Below, piece by piece: positions 1-7,370 of a DNA stretch of 9,485 nucleotides. Both the position numbers and the translations under genes were made by a program. Source of the stretch: Planctomycetaceae bacterium UBA4655 (GTDB lineage Bacteria > Planctomycetota > Planctomycetia > Pirellulales > UBA1268). The notes beneath the pieces were generated by a model. It was not told the origin of the DNA. It did not search any database and was given only the letters and a program-made list of their open reading frames with translations. Location: NCBI GenBank assembly GCA_002405515.1, contig DHLZ01000285.1:1-9485 (forward strand). The letters are read 5' to 3'. Position 1 is the stretch's first letter. Every line of letters starts with the position of its first letter.

Positions 1-17
1 CGGCCGCGGCCGCTCGG

Positions 18-1853
18 CTACATCCGCTCGGGCACGCGGATGCCCAGAAGCTCGAGGCCCTGGCGGAGAACCTGCCCCGTGAGGTCGCAGAGCGCGAGCC
101 GCGTGGCGCGTTCGGCGCCTTCCGCCTTGAGCACCGGAAGCGCGTCGTAGAAGGTCGAGTAGGCGCCGGCCACGTCGAAGAGCCAGCCGGTGAGCAGGTT
201 CGGCCGGTCGTCGGCCTCGACGTCCTCGAGCGTCTCGCCGAACCGCAGGAGCTTCATGGCGAGCGCCCGCTCTCGCGGATCGGTGAAGGCGATCCCGCCG
301 GCATCACGCCGCACCGCGGCGCGGTCGATGCCTCCCTTCGCGAAGATCCCCTCGACCCGCGCGACGGCGTATTGCATGTAGGCCGCCGTGTTCCCCTTGA
401 GCTCGAGCATCTTGTCGAAGCTGAAGACGTAGTCGGTGGTGCGGTTCTGCGAGAGATCGGCGTACTTGATCGCGCCGATGCCGACGGCCTCGGCGATCCG
501 CCGCCGCTCCTCCTCCGACATGCCGGTGCCCCGCTCGACGTCGGCCGCGGTCACGACCTCGTAGGCCCGCGCGACTCCCTCGTCGAGCAGCGCGTCGAGG
601 CCGACCGTGTCACCGGCGCGGGTCTTGAACGGCCGGCCATCCTCGCCGAGCACCGTGCCGAAGGCGACGTGGACGAGCTCGACTCCCCCGCCGCCATCCC
701 TCGCGGCGACCCCGTAGCCGGCCTTGCTCGCCGTCGCGAAGAGCTGGTCGAAGTGCTGGCTCTGTCGGTGGTCCACGACGTAGAGGATCCGGTCGGGCTT
801 CCAGTGCTCGAGCCGCCAGCGGATCGTCGCGAGGTCGGTCGTCGCGTAGAGAAAGGCGCCGTCCGCCTTGCGGACGAGCATCGGCGGCTTGTCGGGCCCG
901 CCGAGAAAAACCCCGATCGCCCCCCGGCTCTCCTCGGCGATCCCGCGGGCGAGCAGGTCCTCGACCACGCCCGCGAGCAAAGGCTGGTAGAAGCTCTCCC
1001 CGAGCACGTGGTCGAACGTGACACCGAGCCTGCGGTAGACCCGCTCGATCTCCGCCAGGCAGATCGGCATGAACCGCTTCCAGAGCGCGACGTTTTCCGG
1101 ATCCCCCTCGTGGAGCCTCGCCGTCTCCGCGAGCACCTCGCGTCCGCAGTCGGGATGCGCGGCGGCGAGCTTCGCGGCGAGCGGATCGGCCGCGAGCTCC
1201 TCCGGCTTCGCGTCGGCGACCTTCCGCACGAGCCGGTAGAGCCGGCCGAGCTCGGCCGTGGGGTCGGCCTCGAAGGCCGCGTCGTCGCGGCACCGCTTCC
1301 AGCCCCAGAGGATCATCCCGAACTGGGTGCCCCAGTCGCCGAGGTGGTTGTCGGTGATCGTGTTGTGGCCGCGGAATTTCAGGATGCGGGCGAGCGCGTC
1401 GCCGATCACCGTCGAGCGGATGTGGCCCACGTGCATCGGCTTGGCGACATTCGGCGAGCTGAAGTCGATGACGATCGTCTCAGGATTCGCGACGGGCTCC
1501 ACGCCGACCCTGCCGCCCGCGGCCGCCAGAGCCAGCTTGCTTGCGAGCACGTCGTCGCGAATCCGCAGGTTGATGAACCCCGGGCCCACCGGCTCCCCGA
1601 CGGCCTCGCAGAGATCCGACACGTCGAGCCGCCGGATGATCGCGGCGGCCACGTCGCGGGGCGGCTTCTTCGCCCGCTTCGCAAGCTGCATCGCCATCGT
1701 CGCCGAGTAGTCGCCGAACTTCGCGTCGGCGGCCTCACGGACGAGCGCGACCATCGCGGGAACCTCGGCGTCGTCGAGAGCGATCCCACCCTCGGCGGCG
1801 ACGGAGCGGATCGCCGCCCGGAAGCGTTCCTGCAACTCCCCGCGAAGACTCAT
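18..1853 (-). CDS. argS: arginyl-tRNA synthetase
   Basis: This cytoplasmic class I aminoacyl-tRNA synthetase attaches arginine to tRNA-Arg using ATP. The 611-residue length is within the usual range for bacterial ArgRS. In order, the sequence shows an N-terminal additional domain ending near GPGFINLRI (about residues 90-98), and the HIGH signature as HVGH at 141-144 within NVAKPMHVGHIRST. The catalytic-fold motif YATTDLA lies at 336-342. FKTRAGD at 409-415 stands where other class I enzymes carry KMSKS; loss of the canonical KMSKS is normal for many ArgRS. The C-terminal DALR anticodon-binding domain begins around NTAAYMQYAVARV (488 onward). The ATG start overlaps the rsfS stop by 4 bases (ATGA), so the start is well fixed and translation is probably coupled. 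It is the last gene of the obgE-coaX-rsfS-argS set. The gene is complete, with a TAG stop. Identity is near certain. Confidence 0.98.
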   Translation of the reverse strand: MSLRGELQERFRAAIRSVAAEGGIALDDAEVPAMVALVREAADAKFGDYSATMAMQLAKRAKKPPRDVAAAIIRRLDVSDLCEAVGEPVGPGFINLRIRDDVLASKLALAAAGGRVGVEPVANPETIVIDFSSPNVAKPMHVGHIRSTVIGDALARILKFRGHNTITDNHLGDWGTQFGMILWGWKRCRDDAAFEADPTAELGRLYRLVRKVADAKPEELAADPLAAKLAAAHPDCGREVLAETARLHEGDPENVALWKRFMPICLAEIERVYRRLGVTFDHVLGESFYQPLLAGVVEDLLARGIAEESRGAIGVFLGGPDKPPMLVRKADGAFLYATTDLATIRWRLEHWKPDRILYVVDHRQSQHFDQLFATASKAGYGVAARDGGGGVELVHVAFGTVLGEDGRPFKTRAGDTVGLDALLDEGVARAYEVVTAADVERGTGMSEEERRRIAEAVGIGAIKYADLSQNRTTDYVFSFDKMLELKGNTAAYMQYAVARVEGIFAKGGIDRAAVRRDAGGIAFTDPRERALAMKLLRFGETLEDVEADDRPNLLTGWLFDVAGAYSTFYDALPVLKAEGAERATRLALCDLTGQVLRQGLELLGIRVPERM

Positions 1854-2284
1854 GCCTGCGTCGCCACCGGCTTCGCGTCGCTCCAGAGGCCCTCGAGGTC
1901 CCAGAACTCGCGGGCCTCGGCGTCGAAGAGGTGCACGACGACGTCACCGTAGTCGAGCACGATCCAGCGGCCCTCCTCGTAGCCCTCGGTGCTTCGCGGC
2001 TTGTCGGAAAACTCCTTCGCGATCGCCTGCTTGATCTCGTCGGCCATCGCATGGATCTGCCGGCCGCTCGACCCGGTCGCGACCACGAAGTAGTCGAACA
2101 TCGGCGTCACGCCGCGGAGGTCGAGCACGCGAACGTCGCCGCCGCGGGTCTCCTCGGCGACTCTCGCGGCGAGGATCGCGCGGTCCCTCGCCGTATCCTG
2201 CCCCGCGGAAGAGCCCTGCCGCGCAGAACCTCCCTGCCGCCCTGGGGGGCCGTTCGACGCGGTCGTGGTGGCTCGGGAAGTCAT
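1850..2284 (-). CDS. rsfS: ribosomal silencing factor RsfS
   Basis: RsfS (YbeB/Iojap family) binds ribosomal protein L14 on the 50S subunit and blocks 30S joining, which lowers translation in poor conditions. The 144-residue product carries the family core: VRVLDLRGVTPMFDYFVVATGSSGRQIHAMADEI (about residues 51-84), then EGYEEGRWIVLDYGDVVVHLF (100-120) and REFWDLEGLW (125-134). The first 34 or so residues are a Gly/Ser/Gln-rich, low-complexity extension absent from short family members. The ATG is chosen because it overlaps the coaX stop as ATGA, matching the other junctions in this operon; the longer open frame upstream is a shadow of coaX. The stop overlaps the argS ATG in the same way. The placement between coaX and argS fits a translation-linked operon. 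The family assignment is firm; the N-terminal extension makes the exact start slightly less so. Confidence 0.94.
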   Translation of the reverse strand: MTSRATTTASNGPPGRQGGSARQGSSAGQDTARDRAILAARVAEETRGGDVRVLDLRGVTPMFDYFVVATGSSGRQIHAMADEIKQAIAKEFSDKPRSTEGYEEGRWIVLDYGDVVVHLFDAEAREFWDLEGLWSDAKPVATQA

Positions 2285-3141
2285 CGAGGGGGAAGTGTAC
2301 CGCGAAAGGTGCTCGCGGCCATCGCGGCGCCGGCGACGACGAGATCGGGCACGTGCACCGCCCCCGGGAGGCAATCGAGGATCGCGGGGGCGAATCCTCC
2401 CGTGACGATGCAGGCCGCCTCCCGGCCGGCGGCACCGGCAAACCCGCTCCGTGCCGCCTCGACCGTCCTCGCGATCGCGCCGCGGATGCCCCAGCCGATT
2501 CCCGCCGCGATCGCCTCGGCGGTCGATCGCCCCGGCATGGAGGGCGGGCTCGCAAGCTCCATCGCCGCCAGCTCCGGCAGCCGGCTCGTGCCGTCGGAAA
2601 GCGCCCTCGCCATGACCGCCGGGCCCGGCAGGATCGCGCCGCCGAGAAAGCCGCCGTCGGGCGAGACCATGTTCACCGTCACCGCCGTGCCGCAATCGAC
2701 CACGATCGCGGCCTGCCCAGGCCGCTTGAGAAACGCGGCGGCCGCGGCTCCCGCGAGCCGGTCGATGCCGACGCGATGCGGCTCGTCGAGCCGGACGTCG
2801 ATCGGCAGCTCGGCATGGGTGACCCTTCGCTGGCGGAGCGGGTGACGACGCGTGGCCGACAGCTCCGCGATCACCGCCTCGAGCCGGGCTGCCGCCGCCG
2901 CATGGACGCTCGCCACGAGCACGACGGCCGGCCCCGGCGCCGCGGCACGCAGCCACTCGACGAGGTTCTCCGAGCGAAACCCGCGGCTCGCGAGATCAAG
3001 CCGACGCGAAAGCGTGGGCAGGCGAACCCGCCCGCCACTCGAATCGAGACCGTGGTCGGCGACCAACGCGAGCTTGATCCGCGTGTTGCCGACGTCGGCG
3101 ACGACGGTGTCGATCGGTTCAGCAGCGACAGGATCGTTCAT
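2281..3141 (-). CDS. coaX: type III pantothenate kinase
   Basis: CoaX phosphorylates pantothenate with ATP, the first step of coenzyme A synthesis, in the cytoplasm. Type III enzymes belong to the ASKHA fold, need a monovalent cation and resist CoA feedback. The 286-residue product shows the family landmarks: an N-terminal phosphate-binding motif ADVGNTRIK (about 15-23), HRVGIDRLAGAAAA (122-135) corresponding to the usual GADR region with Ile for Ala, IVVDCGTAVTVN (146-157), and GGAILPG (167-173). A further Gly-rich segment, IVTGGFAP, lies near the C-terminus as expected. The ATG start and the obgE stop share ATGA, and the stop shares ATGA with rsfS, so both ends are tightly constrained. No other pantothenate kinase type is encoded nearby. 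No missing catalytic residue was seen. Identity is firm from motifs, although some annotations call this family Baf-type. Confidence 0.95.
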   Translation of the reverse strand: MNDPVAAEPIDTVVADVGNTRIKLALVADHGLDSSGGRVRLPTLSRRLDLASRGFRSENLVEWLRAAAPGPAVVLVASVHAAAAARLEAVIAELSATRRHPLRQRRVTHAELPIDVRLDEPHRVGIDRLAGAAAAAFLKRPGQAAIVVDCGTAVTVNMVSPDGGFLGGAILPGPAVMARALSDGTSRLPELAAMELASPPSMPGRSTAEAIAAGIGWGIRGAIARTVEAARSGFAGAAGREAACIVTGGFAPAILDCLPGAVHVPDLVVAGAAMAASTFRGTLPPR

Positions 3142-4220
3142 GGCCGTACCGCGTTCGTCGTCGACGTGTTCGTCTTTACCGAGTTCGTCGTCGCGGGAGT
3201 CGATCTCAATGCCTCCCTGGCACGCGCGGCGTCGCGTTCCCGAAGCTGCTCCGACACGGCCGCGAGCAGACGGTCGAGCCCCTCGCCGGTGACCGCCGAG
3301 ATCGCGATCACAGCTCGGCCGATCGCCCGCTCGAGTCGCTCGCGGGCCTCGGCCGACCCGGGCAACTCGCTCTTGCTCGTGACGACGATCTCAGGCCGCG
3401 CGCCGAGCGAGGCATCGTAGCGGACGAGTTCGTCGCGGATGATCCGGTAGTTGTCGAGCGGATCGGTGCCGTCGGCGGGCTCGGGCTCCACGACGTGAAC
3501 GAGGATGCCGGCCCGCTCCACGTGCCGCAGAAACTCATGCCCCAGCCCCGCCCCGGCATGGGCCCCCTCGATGAGCCCGGGCAGGTCGGCCAGGACGAAG
3601 CTCTTGTCACGCGAAAGCTCGACGATGCCCAGGATCGGGGTCTTCGTCGTGAAGGCATAGTCGGCGATCTGCGGACGGGCCTTCGAGAGCCGGGAGAGGA
3701 GCGTGCTCTTGCCGGCGTTGGGCCGGCCGACGAGCCCCACGTCGGCGATGACCTTCAGTTCGAGCGTGAGCCGGCGGACCTGACCCTTCTCGCCCGGCTG
3801 CGTTTCCCGCGGCGCGCGGTTGGTCGATGTCTTGAAGTGGAGGTTGCCCTTGCCCCCCTGCCCTCCCCTCGCGGCGACGATCGACTCGCCCGGCACCGCG
3901 AGATCCTTGAGCACGAGGCCCGTCGCCTCGTCGATCACGAGCGTGCCCGGCGGCACGTCGAGGACGAGATCTCCGGCCGAGCGGCCGTGGCAGTTGCTGG
4001 GGCCCCCGGACGTGCCATCCGCCGCCCGCCACTGATGACGGTGCGCGAGCGCCGAGAGGGAATCGACTCCGGATCGCGAAAGCAGCACGACGCTGCCGCC
4101 GTCGCCGCCATCGCCGCCATCCGGCCCGCCGAGCGGAACGTACTTCTCTCGGCGAAAGCTGAGACAGCCGCGTCCTCCGCTGCCGCCGGCCACCTCGATC
4201 TGCACGCGGTCCACGAACAC
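3138..4220 (-). CDS. obgE: Obg-family GTPase
   Basis: Obg/CgtA is an essential GTPase that acts in late 50S assembly and links ribosome maturation to growth control. The 360-residue product starts with the Gly-rich Obg fold (MFVDRVQIEV through about 155, including GGPDGGDGGDGGSVV and GGQGGKGN). It is followed by the G domain: G1 GRPNAGKST at 165-173, switch I AFTTKTPILG, and G3 DLPG at 212-215. G4 lies at 281-285 and G5 ISAVTGEG at about 307-314. The usual G4 NKxD reads SKSE here, so both conserved ends are substituted. The C-terminus has no recognisable OCT domain, only a Ser/Thr/Asn-rich tail from about 339. The start is a GTG, chosen because MFVDRV matches the family N-terminus. It lies 51 bases after rpmA, with two GC-rich hairpins between. 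Its stop overlaps coaX as ATGA. Identity is certain; the G4 change is worth noting. Confidence 0.97.
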   Translation of the reverse strand: MFVDRVQIEVAGGSGGRGCLSFRREKYVPLGGPDGGDGGDGGSVVLLSRSGVDSLSALAHRHQWRAADGTSGGPSNCHGRSAGDLVLDVPPGTLVIDEATGLVLKDLAVPGESIVAARGGQGGKGNLHFKTSTNRAPRETQPGEKGQVRRLTLELKVIADVGLVGRPNAGKSTLLSRLSKARPQIADYAFTTKTPILGIVELSRDKSFVLADLPGLIEGAHAGAGLGHEFLRHVERAGILVHVVEPEPADGTDPLDNYRIIRDELVRYDASLGARPEIVVTSKSELPGSAEARERLERAIGRAVIAISAVTGEGLDRLLAAVSEQLRERDAARAREALRSTPATTNSVKTNTSTTNAVRP

Positions 4221-4227
4221 GGCACGG

Positions 4228-4258
4228 CCCCGGCTGGGGAATGGCCCCGAGCGGGGCC
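4228..4258 (-). promoter_or_regulatory. paired GC-rich hairpins between rpmA and obgE
   Basis: Two perfect inverted repeats lie next to each other in the 51-base gap between the two genes. The first is GGCCCC-GAGC-GGGGCC at 4243-4258; the second is CCCC-GGCT-GGGG at 4228-4239. Neither is followed by a U-rich run on the transcribed strand, so they do not look like intrinsic terminators. The second sits only about 8 bases before the obgE GTG and would hold any G-rich ribosome-binding sequence in its stem. A role in mRNA processing or in setting Obg output relative to L27 is an inference; GC-rich spacers also form such stems by chance. Confidence 0.4.
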
Positions 4259-4271
4259 CTTTCCGGGAAAA

Positions 4272-4517
4272 TCAGCCCGCGATCACGCTGACCCGGCGGC
4301 CTTCTCGGTCGAACGACACGACGCCATCCGACAGGGCGAAGAGCGTGTAATCGCTCCCGACGCCGACGTTCTTTCCGGCGTGAAACTTCGTGCCCACCTG
4401 ACGGACCAGGATGTTGCCGGCCCGCACGGCCTCGCCGCCAAACTTCTTCACGCCCCGCCGCTGTCCGTTCGAATCCCGACCGTTGCGGCTGGATCCCTGA
4501 CCCTTCTTATGTGCCAT
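4272..4517 (-). CDS. rpmA: 50S ribosomal protein L27
   Basis: L27 (bL27) sits near the peptidyl-transferase centre of the large ribosomal subunit, its N-terminus reaching towards the tRNA ends. The 81-residue product is full length for the family. It begins MAHKKGQGSSRNGRDSNGQRRGVKKFGGE, then has AGNILVRQVGTKFHAGKNVGVGSDYTLFAL, both hallmark blocks. There is no Firmicute-style cleaved leader before the MAHKK start. The ATG at 4517 has only a weak AGG-type ribosome-binding sequence. It lies 74 bases after the preceding gene and 51 before obgE, reproducing the common rpmA-obgE pair. The usual upstream partner rplU (L21) is not next to it. Identity is certain. Confidence 0.98.
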   Translation of the reverse strand: MAHKKGQGSSRNGRDSNGQRRGVKKFGGEAVRAGNILVRQVGTKFHAGKNVGVGSDYTLFALSDGVVSFDREGRRVSVIAG

Positions 4518-4591
4518 CGCTGATGCCTGTTCGCTTGAAGAACTTCACGATCATGATCGCGGGCGGCCGATCGGGCCCGCCGGCGACGACT

Positions 4592-6295
4592 CTAATCGTC
4601 AATTTCGTACCGGAAAAACCACTCGTGGTCAATTCCCTCGTGCCGCCGCGTGGCCTCGGCGAAGAGAACAGGCCCCTCCGCCCCGAAGATTCCCGCGACA
4701 ATCCTCGCCCGAGCCTCCTCGGAAAGCGGCCCCCCCTGGGCATCCTGCATGGACGCGATCGCCTCGCGAACCCGGTCGAACGCCTGGCGCGGCCCGAGCG
4801 CCGAAACCGATGGCCGATCGACCCCCACGTCGTCGAGTATGACCGCGGCACGTGCCGCCGCCACCTCCTTCGCGAGGGCGTCGAAGCGGAGGGCCGCGGT
4901 GCCGAAGAGCGACTTCGCGGCGGCGGCCCGATCCGTCACGTCACGAATCCGGTCCAGCCCGCGGACGACCTTGGCAAGCCCGCCGAGCGGATCGTCGTCG
5001 AAGGCGTCCTTCGACACCCCGATCGCCTCGAGGGACGCATCCTTGCTGCTCCCTCCCTCCGCCGGCGCCATCACGCCCCGAACGACCTCCCGGAACGCGT
5101 CGGTCCCGGCGTCCCCGAAGAGGTCTCGCACCGCCTTCGCACGGGCGGACGGGGAGTCGAGCTTGACGATCGCGTCGATCACGGTCGCCAGAGGGGCGAG
5201 GCTCGTCGGTCGCGACCTCCTGATCGCCTCCGTCTCCGGGATCGAAGGCTCGAGAAGGTCCTTCCACGAGATCCCGAGCAGCCTCAGCCCTGCCGCTGGC
5301 GATGCCTTCGAGCGGCCCAATCGGCCGACGGTCTCGAGGATTCGCGAGCCGAGGGCCGATCGTTCGAAGAGACCCGAGTAGCCGAGGCCGATCTCCGCTT
5401 CGGCCGGGTTGCGATCGTCGCCGCGGTGCCAGAAGTCGAGCCGAAGGCTCTCGATCGCCAGGCTCGGCGCCGCACCGACGGCCTCGGACGGACGAACCTG
5501 GAATCGGTTGGTGAGCCCCGAGGCGATGATGGAAAAAAAATGTATGTCGGGATGGACGTTCTCCCAGATCGCCACGCCCCACCTCTCCTCGCCCGGAGCG
5601 ATCTCGCCGGCCGCCATCGCGGCGGTGTCGAGCAGCGGCCGCCCCACCCGCTCGCGCCGCTCGATCTCGGGGATCGCGGTGGGGACGATGCGATCGGCGT
5701 AGCTGCGGTAGGCGGCCAGACCTTCCGCCTCGGCGACCGCCTGACGGCTCTCGAGGACGAACAGGGGCACGAACCGAATCGGCCGCTCGACCCGCTTCGG
5801 CTCGCGACGGGACGAATCGACGGCGTCGATCTCGATCGTCAGGACACCTTCGTTCTTCACCCGATAGACGAGGTACCACAGCCGCCTGCGGGCCATCTTG
5901 AGCCCGGCCACGGGCACGTCCACGTCGATCAATCGCGGCGGCTTGAACGCGAAGCCGAGGCACCAGATGTCCCGCTTCACCTCGTGCCCGTTCGGGCGAC
6001 CATCGACCGAGGTCTCGAACTGCCCCCGCAGGGTTCGGTCTCGCGGTGAGGTCTCCGGCTTCCAATTCGGAATCTTCACCTCCCGGATCGTCGCCGGAAC
6101 ATCGACCCTCGCGGTGATCGCCGCCATGGAGTCGTCCGGCGTGATCTCCGTGAGCACCCCGGCTGCGAGCGGTCTATACGCCTGCCTTTCGGCGGCACCG
6201 GCGACGCCCAGCATCGACGCGAAGCAGGCCGCGGCGACCGCAGGGCCGAGCAACCGCGTGGCGACATCCGGCTGGGAATGCTTCGAAAAACCCAT
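4592..6295 (-). CDS. exported protein of unknown function with C-terminal LFG repeats
   Basis: I do not recognise a named family. The 567-residue product begins with a probable Sec signal peptide: charged start, hydrophobic stretch about 14-33 (LLGPAVAAACFASMLGVAG), likely cleavage after AGA near residue 34. It is therefore probably periplasmic or outside the cell. The N-terminal half (about 60-300) is beta-rich, with RDIWCLGFAFKPPRLIDVDVP (about 108-128), RRLWYLVYRVKN and RFVPLFVLES, blocks I associate with conserved planctomycete exported proteins. The C-terminal part (about 380-555) is helical and contains three copies of a motif centred on LFG or IFG. A run of eight T's on the coding strand (5533-5540) encodes Phe253-Phe254, unusual in such GC-rich DNA. 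The ATG is chosen because it gives the signal peptide. The gene lies 41 bases after parA and 74 before rpmA; co-transcription is possible but not shown. Confidence 0.85.
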   Translation of the reverse strand: MGFSKHSQPDVATRLLGPAVAAACFASMLGVAGAAERQAYRPLAAGVLTEITPDDSMAAITARVDVPATIREVKIPNWKPETSPRDRTLRGQFETSVDGRPNGHEVKRDIWCLGFAFKPPRLIDVDVPVAGLKMARRRLWYLVYRVKNEGVLTIEIDAVDSSRREPKRVERPIRFVPLFVLESRQAVAEAEGLAAYRSYADRIVPTAIPEIERRERVGRPLLDTAAMAAGEIAPGEERWGVAIWENVHPDIHFFSIIASGLTNRFQVRPSEAVGAAPSLAIESLRLDFWHRGDDRNPAEAEIGLGYSGLFERSALGSRILETVGRLGRSKASPAAGLRLLGISWKDLLEPSIPETEAIRRSRPTSLAPLATVIDAIVKLDSPSARAKAVRDLFGDAGTDAFREVVRGVMAPAEGGSSKDASLEAIGVSKDAFDDDPLGGLAKVVRGLDRIRDVTDRAAAAKSLFGTAALRFDALAKEVAAARAAVILDDVGVDRPSVSALGPRQAFDRVREAIASMQDAQGGPLSEEARARIVAGIFGAEGPVLFAEATRRHEGIDHEWFFRYEIDD

Positions 6296-6336
6296 GACGC
6301 TGTTTTACCCGATCGGCGCGGCGGCACGAAGAGCGG

Positions 6337-7167
6337 TCAGGCCACCCGCCGGGCCGTTGGCTCTTCGGCGGCTTGGCCCGCGATGATCGCCCAAAGCTCC
6401 CGGGCGAGGGCCGCGTAGTCCTCCGCACCGTGTGAATCCGGTGCGTAGTCGAAGATCGACTGCCCGAAGCTCGGTGCCTCGGCCAGCCTGACATTGCGAC
6501 GGATCCGCGACTCGAACAGCCTGCCCTGCCGCCACGACGGATGCCCCTCCCCCGCGTCGAAGAACGCCCGGACGTCCCGCCCCACCTCGGCCGCCAACCG
6601 CGTTCCGGCCTCGTGCATGCAGAGAACCACGCCGAGGAGTCGCAGACGCGGATTGACGTGCTCCGAAACCAATTCAATCGTGTCGAGCAGCTTGCTCAGC
6701 CCGTGGAGGGCGAGGAAGTGCGGCTGAAGGGGCAGCAGCACGTGCTCCACGGCCGCCATGGCGTTGAGCGACAAGAGCCCGAGCGACGGAGGGCAGTCGA
6801 TCACGAGGCAATCGAACGCCGGGGCCGTCGCGGCCTCGAACTTGCGGCGGAGGATCGCTTCCCGGCCCGGCCGCGACGCCAGACCGATTTCCACGGCCGA
6901 GAGATCGATATGGGAGGGAACGACCACGAGCCCGTCGGATGCCGGAACGACCGCGTCCGCGATCGACGCCTCCCCGACGATCACGTCATACGCGGTGATG
7001 CTTCCCGGCTCGACCGTCACGCCGAGGTGGAGCGTCGCGTGTGCCTGGGGATCGAGATCGACGAGGCAGACCCGCTGCCCCAGCCGGGACAGCCCCACGG
7101 CCAGGTTCACGGATGTGGTCGTCTTCCCGACGCCGCCCTTCTGGTTCGCCACCGCTATCGATCGCAT
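6337..7167 (-). CDS. ParA/Soj-family partitioning-type ATPase
   Basis: ParA/Soj ATPases form ATP-dependent dimers that bind DNA non-specifically and move or position chromosomes, plasmids or protein clusters. The 276-residue product has the deviant Walker A motif KGGVGKTT at 10-17, Walker A' VDLDPQAHAT (about 36-45), Walker B CLVIDCPPSLG at 120-130, and the Soj-like C-terminal block RRNVRLAEAPSFGQSIFDYAPDSHGAEDY (about 223-251). It lacks an N-terminal helix-turn-helix extension, so it is of the small chromosomal type. The start at 7167 gives the family-typical MRSIAVANQKGG; a start 20 codons upstream is possible but adds an Arg/Pro-rich stretch with no family match. No parB gene or recognisable parS site is adjacent, so which cargo it positions is unknown. 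The neighbour downstream is an exported protein, and the divergent gene set begins about 400 bases away. It could instead be annotated as a MinD/ParA-like orphan. Confidence 0.93.
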   Translation of the reverse strand: MRSIAVANQKGGVGKTTTSVNLAVGLSRLGQRVCLVDLDPQAHATLHLGVTVEPGSITAYDVIVGEASIADAVVPASDGLVVVPSHIDLSAVEIGLASRPGREAILRRKFEAATAPAFDCLVIDCPPSLGLLSLNAMAAVEHVLLPLQPHFLALHGLSKLLDTIELVSEHVNPRLRLLGVVLCMHEAGTRLAAEVGRDVRAFFDAGEGHPSWRQGRLFESRIRRNVRLAEAPSFGQSIFDYAPDSHGAEDYAALARELWAIIAGQAAEEPTARRVA

Positions 7168-7370
7168 GCTTCCGCCGCTCCAAGGAGGCGGGAGCATAGG
7201 CCCGGACTTCCGGCGGCGACAGAGCATTCAGCAGATCCGTCGCGGCCGGCGGCACCTCGCATCGGGATCGTCATCGACCGGCCTTGCCGATCCTGCCCAG
7301 TTGGTGGCCCTTCTGAAAGGCCTGTCGGCAGCCGTTCGCGATCCCCCGGCTGGTCCCGGGCGACCAACCC

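Noticed and set aside
6..13. GCGGCCGC palindrome just after the argS stop
   Set aside because: An 8-base palindrome in very GC-rich DNA is expected by chance, and there is too little flanking sequence to call a terminator.
409..445. Apparent loss of KMSKS in ArgRS as a defect (protein FKTRAGD; coordinates here are residue numbers at 409-445 of the protein)
   Set aside because: Many bacterial arginyl-tRNA synthetases naturally lack the canonical KMSKS lysine, so this is ordinary.
372..1952. A 526-codon open frame on the plus strand opposite argS
   Set aside because: It is an antisense shadow: Arg/Asp/Glu/Pro-rich with no family motif, lying over an unmistakable arginyl-tRNA synthetase. Long antisense frames are normal in GC-rich coding DNA.
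4560..4582. Inverted repeat around CCGATCGG between the exported protein and rpmA as a terminator
   Set aside because: The stem has mismatches and no following T-run on the transcribed strand; GC-rich spacers give such repeats readily.
4511..6049. A 512-codon open frame on the plus strand opposite the exported protein
   Set aside because: It has the composition of an antisense frame, with no signal peptide or domain. The minus-strand gene has a signal peptide and regular helical repeats.
7168..7227. A start for ParA 20 codons upstream
   Set aside because: The extra residues are Arg/Pro/Gly-rich and unlike the family, whose members begin a few residues before KGGVGKTT as the 7167 start does.
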